The notes under the pieces: generated by a model
What the model saw: only the letters and a program-made list of their open reading frames with translations
What the model was told of the DNA's origin: nothing
Database searches by the model: none
Program-made: the position numbers and the translations under genes
Assembly: GCA_964508185.1 (NCBI GenBank)
Contig: CAZDSS010000008.1
Location: 1 to 49,723 of the forward strand
DNA: 49,723 bases
Origin: CAZDSS01 sp964508185
GTDB lineage: Bacteria > Pseudomonadota > Alphaproteobacteria > Sphingomonadales > Govanellaceae
Direction: 5' to 3'
Part shown: positions 1 through 7,600 of the stretch, piece by piece
How positions within the stretch are numbered: position 1 is the stretch's first letter
Layout of the letters: each line of letters starts with the position of its first letter

Positions 1-1
1 A

Positions 2-76
2 TGGTGGACGCGGCTGGGATTGAACCAGCGACCCCTACGATGTCAACGTAGTGCTCTACCACTGAGCTACGCGTCC
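2..76 (-). tRNA. tRNA-Val (anticodon GAC)
   Basis: Read on the minus strand this is a complete 75-nt cloverleaf with encoded CCA. The acceptor arm GGACGCG pairs with CGCGTCC, the D arm contains AGCTCAGTGGTAGAGC, the anticodon stem CTACG/CGTAG holds the loop TTGACAT (anticodon GAC, valine), and the T arm contains GGTTCAATCC. No intron or mismatch is visible. It is the last gene at the left edge, and its promoter appears to lie at 149-176. Confidence 0.96.
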
Positions 77-148
77 CCGGGAAGGATCATGCCCCGCCTG
101 GGGCACCTTCCGGTCCGGCCGGGCGGCCGGTGCGGTGTCTGGCGCCGT

Positions 149-176
149 TATATAAAGGATTTGTCGGCCGACGCAA
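149..176 (-). promoter_or_regulatory. Predicted sigma70-type promoter of tRNA-Val
   Basis: On the minus strand TTGCGT (176-171) is followed after 16 nt by TATATA (154-149). Transcription would start about 65 nt before the tRNA 5' end, leaving a leader for RNase P to remove. It sits in the only gap between the tRNA and the MgtC-like gene. This is a pattern match only. Confidence 0.45.
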
Positions 177-187
177 GTGCAAAGGCA

Positions 188-625
188 TCATTCCGCGCGA
201 TCGCCGGAATCCCGCTGGAAACGATCGAGGATCAGGAGGGCGAGGAAGTTGACGGCGCTCAGGATCACCGCCACATGGACGCGGCCGAGGCCCACGGCGG
301 CGCCGATCGCGCCCGCGTTCCAGATGCTGGCGGCGGTGACCAGCCCGCGCACCGTCTGCCCTTCCTTGAGGATGGCGCCGCCGCCGATGAAGCCGATGCC
401 GGTAATCACCCCCTGAAGGATGCGGGCTTGCGCCTCGGCGGCCTGGGGATCGTCGAACCGGATGACGAGCGTGAAGCCGCAGGCGGCCATGGCGACGATG
501 GGCAGGGTGCGGAACCCCACGCTGTTGCGGCCCTTGCCCCGTTCCCAGCCGATGGGCAGCGCCAGCGCGAAGGCGAGCCCTACCCGCAAGAGGTCCGCCA
601 GCAGCTGGTCGAGGAACGGCTCCAT
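188..625 (-). CDS. MgtC/SapB family inner-membrane protein
   Basis: This 145-residue protein is an MgtC/SapB-type integral membrane protein. Its role is not settled for most members; MgtC is tied to Mg2+ limitation, acid tolerance and modulation of the F-type ATPase. The N-terminal half has the family signature: a short helix, then GWERGKGRNSVGFRTLP (about 27-42), with further hydrophobic helices at 44-56, 74-88, 98-112 and 116-134, including TGIGFIGGGAIL. It lacks the C-terminal ACT-like domain of true MgtC, so it is the short SapB-like form. The ATG overlaps the stop of the upstream lipoprotein gene by one base (TGATG), so the two are probably translationally coupled. Family assignment is firm; physiological role is inference. 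Confidence 0.88.
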   Translation of the reverse strand: MEPFLDQLLADLLRVGLAFALALPIGWERGKGRNSVGFRTLPIVAMAACGFTLVIRFDDPQAAEAQARILQGVITGIGFIGGGAILKEGQTVRGLVTAASIWNAGAIGAAVGLGRVHVAVILSAVNFLALLILDRFQRDSGDRAE

Positions 626-1029
626 CACTTGCCGTCCGGGTCCTCGATGCGCCGGAAGGCGCGGAACCAGCAGCGTTCGTTGCGGACCATGATGGAGCTG
701 AAGCGGTCGATCTGGTTGGTGGCGTCGGTGACGAATCCGATCGATTCCGCGAAGGGCAGGCCATGGCAGGGGCTGATGAAATCGGCGCGGTACCAGTCGC
801 CGCCCGAATCCTCGATGAGAATCGCCTGACTTCCCACCGCCCGCCAGTCGCGGATGCGCCCCTGAAACTGCGCGAAATCGATCACGGCGCGTTCTCCGGG
901 CGGCGCGTCGCCCGGCGGGGCCGCGACCGTTTCCACCTTCTTCTCGCTGGTCGCGCAGGCGGCGAGCATCAACAGCGCCGCCGCGCAGGCGACGAGGGTC
1001 GAGATTCGGGGCAGGGGAGGATTGTTCAT
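625..1029 (-). CDS. Small lipoprotein, DUF6491-like
   Basis: The 134-residue product starts with a Sec/lipoprotein signal: MNNPPLPRIS, a hydrophobic stretch, then LMLAACAT with the lipobox Cys near residue 24. A possible start at 1113 would add 28 residues before the signal and was rejected. The mature part has a pattern seen in small proteins of the DUF6491 type: an I-D-F sequence, GDWYRADF, SPCHGLPF, a conserved Asp/Asn-rich stretch, and a paired Cys in RCWFR. The two mature cysteines could form a disulphide in the periplasm. It precedes and overlaps the MgtC-like gene by one base. No function is known; the family name is from memory and should be treated as tentative. Confidence 0.72.
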   Translation of the reverse strand: MNNPPLPRISTLVACAAALLMLAACATSEKKVETVAAPPGDAPPGERAVIDFAQFQGRIRDWRAVGSQAILIEDSGGDWYRADFISPCHGLPFAESIGFVTDATNQIDRFSSIMVRNERCWFRAFRRIEDPDGK

Positions 1030-1116
1030 GTCCGCGCTCCACCGCAGCGGGTGACGAATGCTTGAAAAACGCCGCCGCGCCTCGGGCGTTCCCTGGGGCG
1101 ACCGGAACCACACCCC

Positions 1117-1776
1117 ATGAATTCACGTTGCGGGTCCATGGGCAAGAGCCGGGAGAGCAGGGCGCGGGCGGGCGACAATCGGTTGAAGGCGGTCGCGGCC
1201 GAGGCCGAATCTTGCGAACGCTGCCCGCTCTACAAGCTCGGGACGCAGACGGTCTTCGGCGAAGGTCCGGCGGACGCCCCGGTCCTGATGATCGGCGAGC
1301 AGCCGGGGGATCAGGAGGACATCGCCGGCCGCCCCTTCGTCGGTCCCGCCGGGCGCATGCTGGATCGCGCCATGGCGGATGCGGGGATCGATCGGGCGCG
1401 GGTCTATGTCACCAATGCGGTGAAGCATTTCAAGTTCGAGCTCAGGGGCAGGCGCCGCCTGCACAAGAAGCCCAATTCTTACGAGATCGAACGCTGCCGT
1501 TGGTGGCTCGCGCAGGAGCTGGAGATCGTCCGGCCGGACCTTGTGGTCGCCATGGGGGCGACGGCGGCGCGGGCGGTGTTGGGCAAGGTTGTTACCGTCA
1601 CGGCGCTTCGCGGGCGGGTGCTGGATCTCGACCCACCGCTCCGCGGGATCGTCACCATTCACCCGTCCTTCCTGCTGCGCATCCGCGGCGACAGGGAGAA
1701 GGCCGATGCCTACGGCCGCTTCGTCGCCGACCTCGCACTGGCGGCGAGAACGGTCCCGGCCGTGCGGATGGATTGA
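1117..1776 (+). CDS. udgX: UdgX-type uracil-DNA glycosylase
   Basis: This 219-residue protein belongs to the family 4-like UDG fold, UdgX branch, which excises uracil from DNA and becomes covalently attached to the abasic site through a histidine. Visible features are the Fe-S cysteines ESCERC (33, 36) and C127; motif A as GEQPGDQED (60-68), the UdgX form rather than GEAPG; a UdgX-specific loop RRRLHKKP (112-119) matching the KRRIH loop of the mycobacterial enzyme, with His116 as candidate nucleophile; and IHPSFLLRI (181-189). TNAVKHF has His104 where ordinary family 4 enzymes have a third cluster Cys, also typical of UdgX. It is a stand-alone gene. An internal ATG at 1138 is an alternative start. 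Confidence 0.87.
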   Translation: MNSRCGSMGKSRESRARAGDNRLKAVAAEAESCERCPLYKLGTQTVFGEGPADAPVLMIGEQPGDQEDIAGRPFVGPAGRMLDRAMADAGIDRARVYVTNAVKHFKFELRGRRRLHKKPNSYEIERCRWWLAQELEIVRPDLVVAMGATAARAVLGKVVTVTALRGRVLDLDPPLRGIVTIHPSFLLRIRGDREKADAYGRFVADLALAARTVPAVRMD

Positions 1777-1784
1777 AGCTTCAA

Positions 1785-1813
1785 TTGATTTCAAGGCGTT
1801 AAACCCCGATAAC
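1785..1813 (+). promoter_or_regulatory. Predicted sodC promoter with adjacent palindrome
   Basis: TTGATT (1785-1790) and GATAAC (1808-1813) are separated by 17 nt, a good sigma70-type spacing, and lie 32 nt before the sodC start. Directly upstream a perfect 14-bp palindrome, ATTGAAGCTTCAAT (1772-1785), spans the udgX stop codon and touches the -35 box. It could be an operator or chance. Pattern match only. Confidence 0.45.
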
Positions 1814-1844
1814 TAGGGGCAGGTCAATGAAGAGGAGACGAGGA

Positions 1845-2390
1845 ATGCGCAAGATTCTGATGATGGCGACCGCGATCATGCTGTGTCCGGCAATGCTCGC
1901 GGCGGCGACGCACGAGTCCCCCGGCGATCCGGCGGCGGTCGCCGCCATGAAGGATCGCGACGGAAAGAGCGTCGGCGCCGTCCGCTTCTTCGACACGCCC
2001 CATGGGGTTCTGCTTCGCGCCGAGCTTGAGAATCTCCCGGCCGGGGAATTTGGCTTCCATATCCATGCGGTCGGCAAATGCGCCCCCGATTTCGACGCCG
2101 CGGGCGGCCATTTCAATCCCACGGGCAGCGAGCACGGCCTGCTCAATGACAAGGGCTATCATCGCGGCGACATGCCCAATATCACCGTACCCGAATCCGG
2201 CGCGCTGGTGCAGGAAGTGTTCCTCCCGAACCTCACGGTGCGCGACGGCAAGGGGCACGTCCTGGTCGACGCGGACGGCGCCGCCGTCATGATCCATGAG
2301 GGCGCGGACGATTACCGGAGCGACCCCGCGGGCCATGCGGGTACGCGCATCGCCTGTGGCGTGATCGAACCCGCGGCCGAGGGGCGCTGA
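1845..2390 (+). CDS. sodC: Periplasmic Cu/Zn superoxide dismutase
   Basis: SodC converts superoxide to hydrogen peroxide and oxygen in the periplasm. The 181-residue precursor opens with a Sec signal peptide (MRKILMMATAIMLCPAMLAAA). Copper ligands appear in FGFHIHAVGKC and the bridging/zinc histidines in GGHFNP and SEHGLLN; the active-site Arg lies near the end in GTRIACGVIEP. The Cys in HAVGKC and the one in RIACGV form the conserved disulphide pair. GYHRGDMPNI is the typical bacterial segment contributing metal ligands. The start at 1845 follows a GAGGAGACGAGGA purine stretch; an in-frame ATG at 1827 lies before this SD and is less likely. It ends 7 nt before the HAD gene, so the two are probably cotranscribed. 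Confidence 0.95.
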   Translation: MRKILMMATAIMLCPAMLAAATHESPGDPAAVAAMKDRDGKSVGAVRFFDTPHGVLLRAELENLPAGEFGFHIHAVGKCAPDFDAAGGHFNPTGSEHGLLNDKGYHRGDMPNITVPESGALVQEVFLPNLTVRDGKGHVLVDADGAAVMIHEGADDYRSDPAGHAGTRIACGVIEPAAEGR

Positions 2391-2397
2391 CGGCTTC

Positions 2398-3078
2398 ATG
2401 AGCGCGGGCCAGGGGGCAGGGCGGCCCATCGCGATCTTCGATCTCGATCGCACCATAACGACCATCGGCACCTTCACGCCGTTCATGCTCTACGGGGCAT
2501 GGCGGCTGAAGCCGTGGCGCCTGCTGCTTCTGCCCGCGGGGGCGGTGCTGCTGGCGCTGACCGCCGCCAAGGCGATCTCGCGCAAGACGCTGAAGACTAA
2601 CATGATGCGGCTGTTCCTGGGGCAAGTGCCCGAGGAGCGGCTGCGCCCCGTGATCCGGGACTTCATCGCCCTCTTCCGCCGCAAATACCTGCGCCCCGGC
2701 GCGCTGGAGGTGATGGCGGCGGAGCGGGCGCGCGGCGCGCGCATCCTGCTTGCGACCGCAAGCTATGATTTCTATGCCGCCGATTTCGCCCATGCGCTCG
2801 GCATGGACGGCTGCATCGCCACACCCTCCCTCCGCCGGGACGGCAAGCTTCTGCCCGGGCTTCCGGGGGAGAATTGCTACGGCGCGGAAAAGCTGCGGCG
2901 GGTGGAGGCGGCGCTGAACCTCGCGCCGGGCACGGCGCGGCCCGAGATCGTGTTCTATTCCGACGACAAGTCGGACCTGCCGTGCCTCCTCTGGGCGGAC
3001 CGGGGCGTGGTGGTCAATCCCAAGCCCGCTTTCGCCCGCATCGCCGCCGGGCGCGGCCTTGAAGTGGTCGCGTGGTAG
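2398..3078 (+). CDS. HAD-IB family phosphatase (SerB-like)
   Basis: This 226-residue HAD-superfamily hydrolase of subfamily IB probably removes phosphate from a small phosphomonoester. Motif I is IFDLDRT with the nucleophile Asp15 and acid/base Asp17, motif II is LLATAS, motif III is the Lys in GAEKLRR, and motif IV is FYSDDKSDLP with the Mg-binding aspartates. The cap region near residues 37-58 is markedly hydrophobic, suggesting membrane contact or a lipid-phosphate substrate, as in several HAD-IB members. It is 7 nt behind sodC, and its stop codon overlaps the Shine-Dalgarno of the next gene. The substrate cannot be told from the sequence. Confidence 0.85.
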   Translation: MSAGQGAGRPIAIFDLDRTITTIGTFTPFMLYGAWRLKPWRLLLLPAGAVLLALTAAKAISRKTLKTNMMRLFLGQVPEERLRPVIRDFIALFRRKYLRPGALEVMAAERARGARILLATASYDFYAADFAHALGMDGCIATPSLRRDGKLLPGLPGENCYGAEKLRRVEAALNLAPGTARPEIVFYSDDKSDLPCLLWADRGVVVNPKPAFARIAAGRGLEVVAW

Positions 3079-3085
3079 GAGCATC

Positions 3086-3910
3086 ATGAAGGCTCTCACC
3101 CGGGAGCCGGTCATGACGCCAGGCGATGTCACGAGGCGGGGGTTCTTGCGCGGCGTCGCGGCCCTGGCGCTTGCGCGCGGCGCAATGCTTCGGGCCGCGG
3201 CTCAGACCGCAGGCGACGGCCGGCTCGCCCTGGAGCTGCTTGGGGACGGCGTCTGGCTTCATACCAGCTGGCAGATCTATGACACCGGCCGCGCACCCTC
3301 GAACGGTCTCGTCATTATCGGAGACGGGGAGGGCCTGCTGATCGATACCGCCTGCACGGCGGAGGACAGCGTCCTTCTCCTCGACCGGCTGGACGAGATC
3401 GCGCCCGGCATTCGCTTCCGGCTCCTCGTCACCCATGCCCACGACGATCGCATGGCGGGCATTGCTCTCATGCGGGAACGGGGGATCGCGTCCCTTGCCC
3501 ATGTGAAGACGGCGCGCCTTGCCGCCGCGGAGGAGCTCGGCGCGATCGACGAGGTGTGGTGGGAGGCCGATTTCCATCTCACCGTCGGCGGCCGCAAGAT
3601 CGCCCTTTTCTATCCCGGTCCGGCCCATGCGGCGGACAATGTGGTCGCCTATCTCGAGGACAGCGGCCTGCTGTTCGGCGGCTGCATGCTGCGGGAGGCG
3701 ACGGCCGTGGATCTTGCCGGGGTGGAGGTGGAGGACCTCTGCCGCTGGCCTGCGGCCATCGCGGCGGTGGCGGCGCGCTTTCCGGAGATCCGGATCGCCG
3801 TTCCGGGACACGGACGTCCTGGCGACGCGCGCCTTCTCGACCATACGGCGCGGCTTGCCGAGGCCGCGGCCGCCCTCCGCTGTGGCGACGCGACGCCCGC
3901 CGCGCTATAA
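3086..3910 (+). CDS. Subclass B1-like metallo-beta-lactamase with Tat signal
   Basis: The 274-residue precursor is an MBL-fold hydrolase carrying the full B1 di-zinc ligand set: H117, H119, D121 with R122 (THAHDDRMAG), H181 (YPGPAHAADNVVAY), C200 (FGGCML) and H242 (VPGHG). The HxHxDR plus Cys pattern is the B1 hallmark, so beta-lactam hydrolysis is possible but unproven. The usual B1 residue three after the Cys (often Lys) is Arg203. The N-terminus has a twin-arginine signal, TRRGFLRG (16-23), then a hydrophobic stretch ending in RAAAQ, so export of a folded, metal-loaded enzyme is predicted. The start at 3086 has AGGAG (3077-3081) at good spacing; an ATG at 3059 would overlap the HAD gene. 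Confidence 0.88.
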   Translation: MKALTREPVMTPGDVTRRGFLRGVAALALARGAMLRAAAQTAGDGRLALELLGDGVWLHTSWQIYDTGRAPSNGLVIIGDGEGLLIDTACTAEDSVLLLDRLDEIAPGIRFRLLVTHAHDDRMAGIALMRERGIASLAHVKTARLAAAEELGAIDEVWWEADFHLTVGGRKIALFYPGPAHAADNVVAYLEDSGLLFGGCMLREATAVDLAGVEVEDLCRWPAAIAAVAARFPEIRIAVPGHGRPGDARLLDHTARLAEAAAALRCGDATPAAL

Positions 3911-3917
3911 GGATGGC

Positions 3918-4799
3918 ATGGGTCCAAATCCTTCAATGCATTCGGAAAAAACAGCGTCGGAGAGCGCCGACATCCCTCGCTGGCTCGACGAGCTGACGGC
4001 CGTCGCGGGCTCCCTCGGCGCGCCGGAATTCGGCGACCGGCTGCTCGCCTTTCTCAATCGCGTGGTGCCGGTCGATCATTGCGCCGTCTTCACCTTCTCC
4101 CCCGACGGGCGCGCGGGGCATCTTTTCACCGAAAGCCGCCTGCCGCCCGCGACGGTCGAGGAAATGACCCGGGATTACGTGGGCAAGTATTTCGCCTCGG
4201 ACCCCAATTTCTCGGCGGTCGAAGCCGCGACCCGCGGGGCGGCGGCGCCCCGGGATCCCATCCCCCAGGCGCCGGACCGGGCGTTCGATGCCGAATATCG
4301 CAACCGCTTCTTCGAGCGCACGGGATTGGTGGACAAGGTATCGACCGTGGCGGATGCGCCGGGCGGCGTCGTCTATTGCAATTTCTACCGCATGGGCGAC
4401 CACGGCTCATTCTCGCCCGAGGACTGGGCGCGGCTCAAGGCGCTGCTGCCGCTTGCGACCAATCTGGTCGCCGCCCATTATCGCCTGCGCGCGGCGTCCG
4501 CCGGCGGCGTCCAGAACCGGGACCCGCGGGAGACGGCGCAATCCCTCATCCATTCGGTCATCAGCCGCGCCGCGCCGCCCTTCGACCGGCTCACGTTACG
4601 GGAGCGGGCGGTCTGCGCCCGGGTGCTTCTCGGCTATTCGACCGAAGCCATTGCATTGGACCTCCAGATCGGGGCGGCGAGCGTTGCGACCTACCGCAAG
4701 CGCGCCTATGCGAAGCTTGGGATCGCGAGCCAGAACGAGCTGTTTTCCCTGTGCCTTGCCGCCATCGACAGCCTGAACGCGGGGGGCGGCGAGGGGTGA
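3918..4799 (+). CDS. LuxR-type HTH transcriptional regulator
   Basis: This 293-residue protein pairs an N-terminal sensor-like region (about 25-190, GAF/PAS-like: FLNRVVPVDHCAVFTF, then FYRMGDHGSFSPEDW) with a C-terminal LuxR/GerE helix-turn-helix (about 225-285: FDRLTLRERAVCARVLLGYS, then IALDL and VATYRKRAYAKLGI). It has no receiver-domain aspartate pattern and no clear acyl-homoserine-lactone signature, so the ligand is unknown. AAGGA (3908-3912) supports the start at 3918; it is 7 nt behind the metallo-beta-lactamase gene. A 20-bp inverted repeat begins 7 nt after its stop, in front of the MBL/hydroxylase operon, which makes that operon its likely target. Confidence 0.85.
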   Translation: MGPNPSMHSEKTASESADIPRWLDELTAVAGSLGAPEFGDRLLAFLNRVVPVDHCAVFTFSPDGRAGHLFTESRLPPATVEEMTRDYVGKYFASDPNFSAVEAATRGAAAPRDPIPQAPDRAFDAEYRNRFFERTGLVDKVSTVADAPGGVVYCNFYRMGDHGSFSPEDWARLKALLPLATNLVAAHYRLRAASAGGVQNRDPRETAQSLIHSVISRAAPPFDRLTLRERAVCARVLLGYSTEAIALDLQIGAASVATYRKRAYAKLGIASQNELFSLCLAAIDSLNAGGGEG

Positions 4800-4805
4800 C
4801 CCCCT

Positions 4806-4853
4806 TGTCCTCCCCTGAGAGGACAGACAGCGACCGCCGCCTCATGCCATAAT
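4806..4853 (+). promoter_or_regulatory. Lux-box-like 20-bp inverted repeat and -10 element
   Basis: TGTCCTC (4806-4812) and GAGGACA (4819-4825) form a perfect 7-bp inverted repeat with a 6-nt centre, exactly 20 bp overall like classical lux boxes. CATAAT at 4848-4853 is a good -10, giving a start near 4860; the repeat is then centred about 44 bp upstream, the usual class II activator position. No convincing -35 box is present, fitting activator dependence. There is no T-run after the repeat, so it is not a terminator of the regulator gene. Confidence 0.55.
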
Positions 4854-4904
4854 GGCGCCAGACGCCAGAAGCAGCGCAACAGCAGCACAACAGAGGAGGG
4901 CGCA

Positions 4905-5864
4905 ATGTCAAAGGCTTTCGCATCCCAGGCCGATCTCGAGGAGAAGAAGGTTTCCTTCACCCAGCTTTCGGAAAACGCCTATGCCTACACGGCGGAGGGC
5001 GACCCCAACACGGGCGTCATCATCGGCGACGACGGGGTGATGGTGCTGGACACCCAGGCGACCCCCGTCATGGCCCAGGACGTGCTGGCCAAGATCCGCA
5101 CGGTCACCGACAAGCCCGTGAAATATGTGGTGCTGACCCATTATCACGCCGTCCGCGTGCTCGGCGCCGCCGCCTACGGGGCGGAGCAGATCATCGCCAG
5201 CCGCGACACCTACGACCTTATCGTGGAGCGCGGCGCCCAGGACTGGAAGTCGGAGCTGGAACGCTTCCCGCGCCTGTTCCGGGCGGCCGAAAGCGTGCCC
5301 GGCCTCACCTGGCCGACCATCACCTTTACCGGCGAAATGTCGGTCTTCATGGGCAAGACGGAAGTGCAGCTGAAGCAGCTCGGCCGCGGCCATACCAAGG
5401 GCGACACGGTGGCCTGGCTTCCGAAGGACAAGGTCCTGTTCAGCGGCGACCTGGTGGAATATGGGGCGACCCCCTATACGGGCGACGCCTATCTCACCGA
5501 CTGGCCCGAAACCCTCGACAATCTTGAAAAGCTGGGCCCCGAAAAGCTGGTGCCGGGCCGCGGCGATGCGCTGACCACGCCGGACAAGGTGCGGGACGCC
5601 ATCGAAGGCACCCGGTCCTTCCTCCGCGACATGTTCCAGTCGGTGAAGGAAGGGGTGGCAGCCGGCAAGGACCTGCAGACCATCTATCGCGAAACCTACG
5701 AGCGGCTGAAGCCGCGCTACGGCCACTGGGTCATCTTCGACCACTGCCTGCCGTTCGACGTCACCCGCGCCTATGACGAGGCGAGCGGCATTCGCGATCC
5801 GCGCATCTGGACCGCCGAGCGCGACAAGGAGATGTGGCAGGCGCTCGAGAACGTGAAGGCCTGA
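4905..5864 (+). CDS. MBL-fold protein with altered HxHxDH motif
   Basis: This 319-residue MBL-superfamily protein is cytosolic, with no signal peptide. The second motif reads THYHAVRVLGA: His79 and His81 are kept, but the usual Asp-His pair of HxHxDH is Val83-Arg84. Later ligands remain (GRGHTKGD, His163; FSGDLVEYG, Asp182). The D-to-V change should cripple the second metal site, so it is probably a mono-metal or non-hydrolytic member. From memory, this variant recurs beside FAD hydroxylases and DUF2783 genes in Alpha- and Betaproteobacteria, and the same trio is present here. The start follows GAGGAGGGC. A role as accessory or ring-product hydrolase in aromatic catabolism is inference. Confidence 0.82.
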   Translation: MSKAFASQADLEEKKVSFTQLSENAYAYTAEGDPNTGVIIGDDGVMVLDTQATPVMAQDVLAKIRTVTDKPVKYVVLTHYHAVRVLGAAAYGAEQIIASRDTYDLIVERGAQDWKSELERFPRLFRAAESVPGLTWPTITFTGEMSVFMGKTEVQLKQLGRGHTKGDTVAWLPKDKVLFSGDLVEYGATPYTGDAYLTDWPETLDNLEKLGPEKLVPGRGDALTTPDKVRDAIEGTRSFLRDMFQSVKEGVAAGKDLQTIYRETYERLKPRYGHWVIFDHCLPFDVTRAYDEASGIRDPRIWTAERDKEMWQALENVKA

Positions 5865-5899
5865 CCGGCCAGACAACCGACTGGTAGAGGAGGATCGCG

Positions 5900-7600
5900 A
5901 TGACCACGCGACAAGTCTATCCGTTCGTCCGTCCGCCCGAGCTTGGAAGCCCCGGCCCCGTCCATCATCCCGTGATCGTGGTGGGGGCCGGGCCCATCGG
6001 GCTCACCATGATGATCGAGCTTGCCATGCGCGGCATTCCCGCCGTCATCCTCGATGACGACAATGTGGTCAGCGTCGGATCCCGCGCCATCTGCTACGCC
6101 AAGCGAACCCTCGAGATCTGGGATCGCCTGGGCGTTGGCGAGGTGATGCTGGACAAGGGCGTGCGCTGGAACGTGGGCAGGGTGTTCTTCGGCGACAGCA
6201 AGGAGCCGGTCTACAGCTTTAACATGCTGGACGAGGAAGGCTACAAGTTCCCGGGCTTCATCAATCTCCAGCAATATTACTGCGAGGAATTCCTCATCGA
6301 CCGCCTCGCCGAGCTCGGGATCGCGGTGCGCTGGCGCAACCGGGTGACGGCGGTGGAGCCGGGCGAGGACCGGGTCACCGTGACCGTGGAGACGCCCGAG
6401 GGCGAATACCGGCTCACCTGCGACTGGCTCATTGCCGCCGACGGCTCCCGCAGCCCCATACGCAAGATGCTGGGGCTTGAGTTCGAGGGCCGCATCTTCG
6501 AGGACCATTTCCTCATCGCCGACATCCGCATGAAGCAGGATTTCCCGGCAGAGCGCTGGTTCTGGTTCGATCCGCCCTTCAATCGCGGCCAGTCGGCCCT
6601 GCTCCATCGCCAGCCGGACGACGTGTGGCGGCTCGACTTCCAGCTCGGCTGGAACATCGACCGCGAGGCGGAGCTGAAGCCGGAGCGGATCGCGGAGCGC
6701 ATCCGCGCCATGCTGGGGGACGATGTGGAATTCGAGTTCGAATGGACCAGCATCTACACCTTCCAGTGCCGGCAACTGGACCGCTTCCGCCACGGCCGGG
6801 TGATATTCGCCGGCGATTCCGCCCATCTCGTCTCGCCCTTCGGGGCGCGCGGCGCCAACAGCGGCGTCCAGGACGTGGACAATCTGGGCTGGAAGCTGGA
6901 CCTCGTGATGAAGGGCCTCGCGCCCATGGCGCTCCTTGACAGCTATGACGCGGAGCGGGTCTTCGCGGCGCGGGAGAACTTGCTCAATTCCACCCGCTCC
7001 ACCGACTTCATCACGCCCAAGACGCCCGCAAGCCGCGCCTTCCGCGATGCGGTGCTGGAGCTCTCCCAGACCTTGCCCTTCGCCCGCGCCTTCGTGAACA
7101 GCGGGCGGCTTTCGGTGCCTGCCACTTTAAGCCAGTCCCCCCTCAATACGCCGGATCGGGACAGCTTCGCAGGCAAGATGGTGCCCGGCGCGCCCGCGGC
7201 AGACGCCGCAGTGAAGCGCGAAAACGGGGCGGAAGACTGGCTGCTTTCGGTCCTGTCGAAGGACGCCCCCACGGGTTTTGCGGCGCTCGTCCATCTCGGC
7301 GACGGGGCGGCGCCCGATCTCGCGGCCCTTGCCGATCGGCTCGGCGGCGATCCGGTGCCGGTGAAGATATATGCGGTGAGCGATACGGCGCGCGCGGTTC
7401 CGGGCAACGTCACCCTGCTGGTGGATTCCCGCGGCGACTTCCGCCGCCGCTATGACGCCGAGCCCGGCACCACCTATCTCCTGCGGCCGGACCATCACGT
7501 GACCGCCCGCTGGCGGGAATGCGACGCCGGTCTCATCCGCGCCGCCCGGGACCGGGCGCTCGCCATCACGTCGCAAAAGGTGAAGGAGGAGGCGGCATGA
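5900..7600 (+). CDS. FAD-dependent aromatic hydroxylase (MhpA-like)
   Basis: The 566-residue protein is a class A flavoprotein monooxygenase that would hydroxylate a phenolic substrate using NAD(P)H and O2. It has the dinucleotide-binding GAGPIG (29-34), the DG motif AADGSRSP (about 180-187) and the GD motif IFAGDSAHLVSPFGARGAN (about 302-320), followed by GVQDVDNLGWKL. The C-terminal ~150 residues match the thioredoxin-like domain common to phenol and 3-(3-hydroxyphenyl)propionate hydroxylases. The N-terminus has a 20-residue extension before the Rossmann strand. GAGGAGG sits just before the ATG. It follows the MBL gene by 35 nt and overlaps the DUF2783 gene (ATGA). The substrate is unknown; no extradiol dioxygenase is next to it. 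Confidence 0.9.
   Translation: MTTRQVYPFVRPPELGSPGPVHHPVIVVGAGPIGLTMMIELAMRGIPAVILDDDNVVSVGSRAICYAKRTLEIWDRLGVGEVMLDKGVRWNVGRVFFGDSKEPVYSFNMLDEEGYKFPGFINLQQYYCEEFLIDRLAELGIAVRWRNRVTAVEPGEDRVTVTVETPEGEYRLTCDWLIAADGSRSPIRKMLGLEFEGRIFEDHFLIADIRMKQDFPAERWFWFDPPFNRGQSALLHRQPDDVWRLDFQLGWNIDREAELKPERIAERIRAMLGDDVEFEFEWTSIYTFQCRQLDRFRHGRVIFAGDSAHLVSPFGARGANSGVQDVDNLGWKLDLVMKGLAPMALLDSYDAERVFAARENLLNSTRSTDFITPKTPASRAFRDAVLELSQTLPFARAFVNSGRLSVPATLSQSPLNTPDRDSFAGKMVPGAPAADAAVKRENGAEDWLLSVLSKDAPTGFAALVHLGDGAAPDLAALADRLGGDPVPVKIYAVSDTARAVPGNVTLLVDSRGDFRRRYDAEPGTTYLLRPDHHVTARWRECDAGLIRAARDRALAITSQKVKEEAA

Noticed and set aside
20..829. Long plus-strand frame over the MgtC-like and lipoprotein genes
   Set aside because: It is antisense to two recognisable genes, has a compositionally biased product and no family pattern.
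4806..4825. Terminator for the LuxR-type gene
   Set aside because: The repeat has no T-run after it and its geometry fits an operator better.
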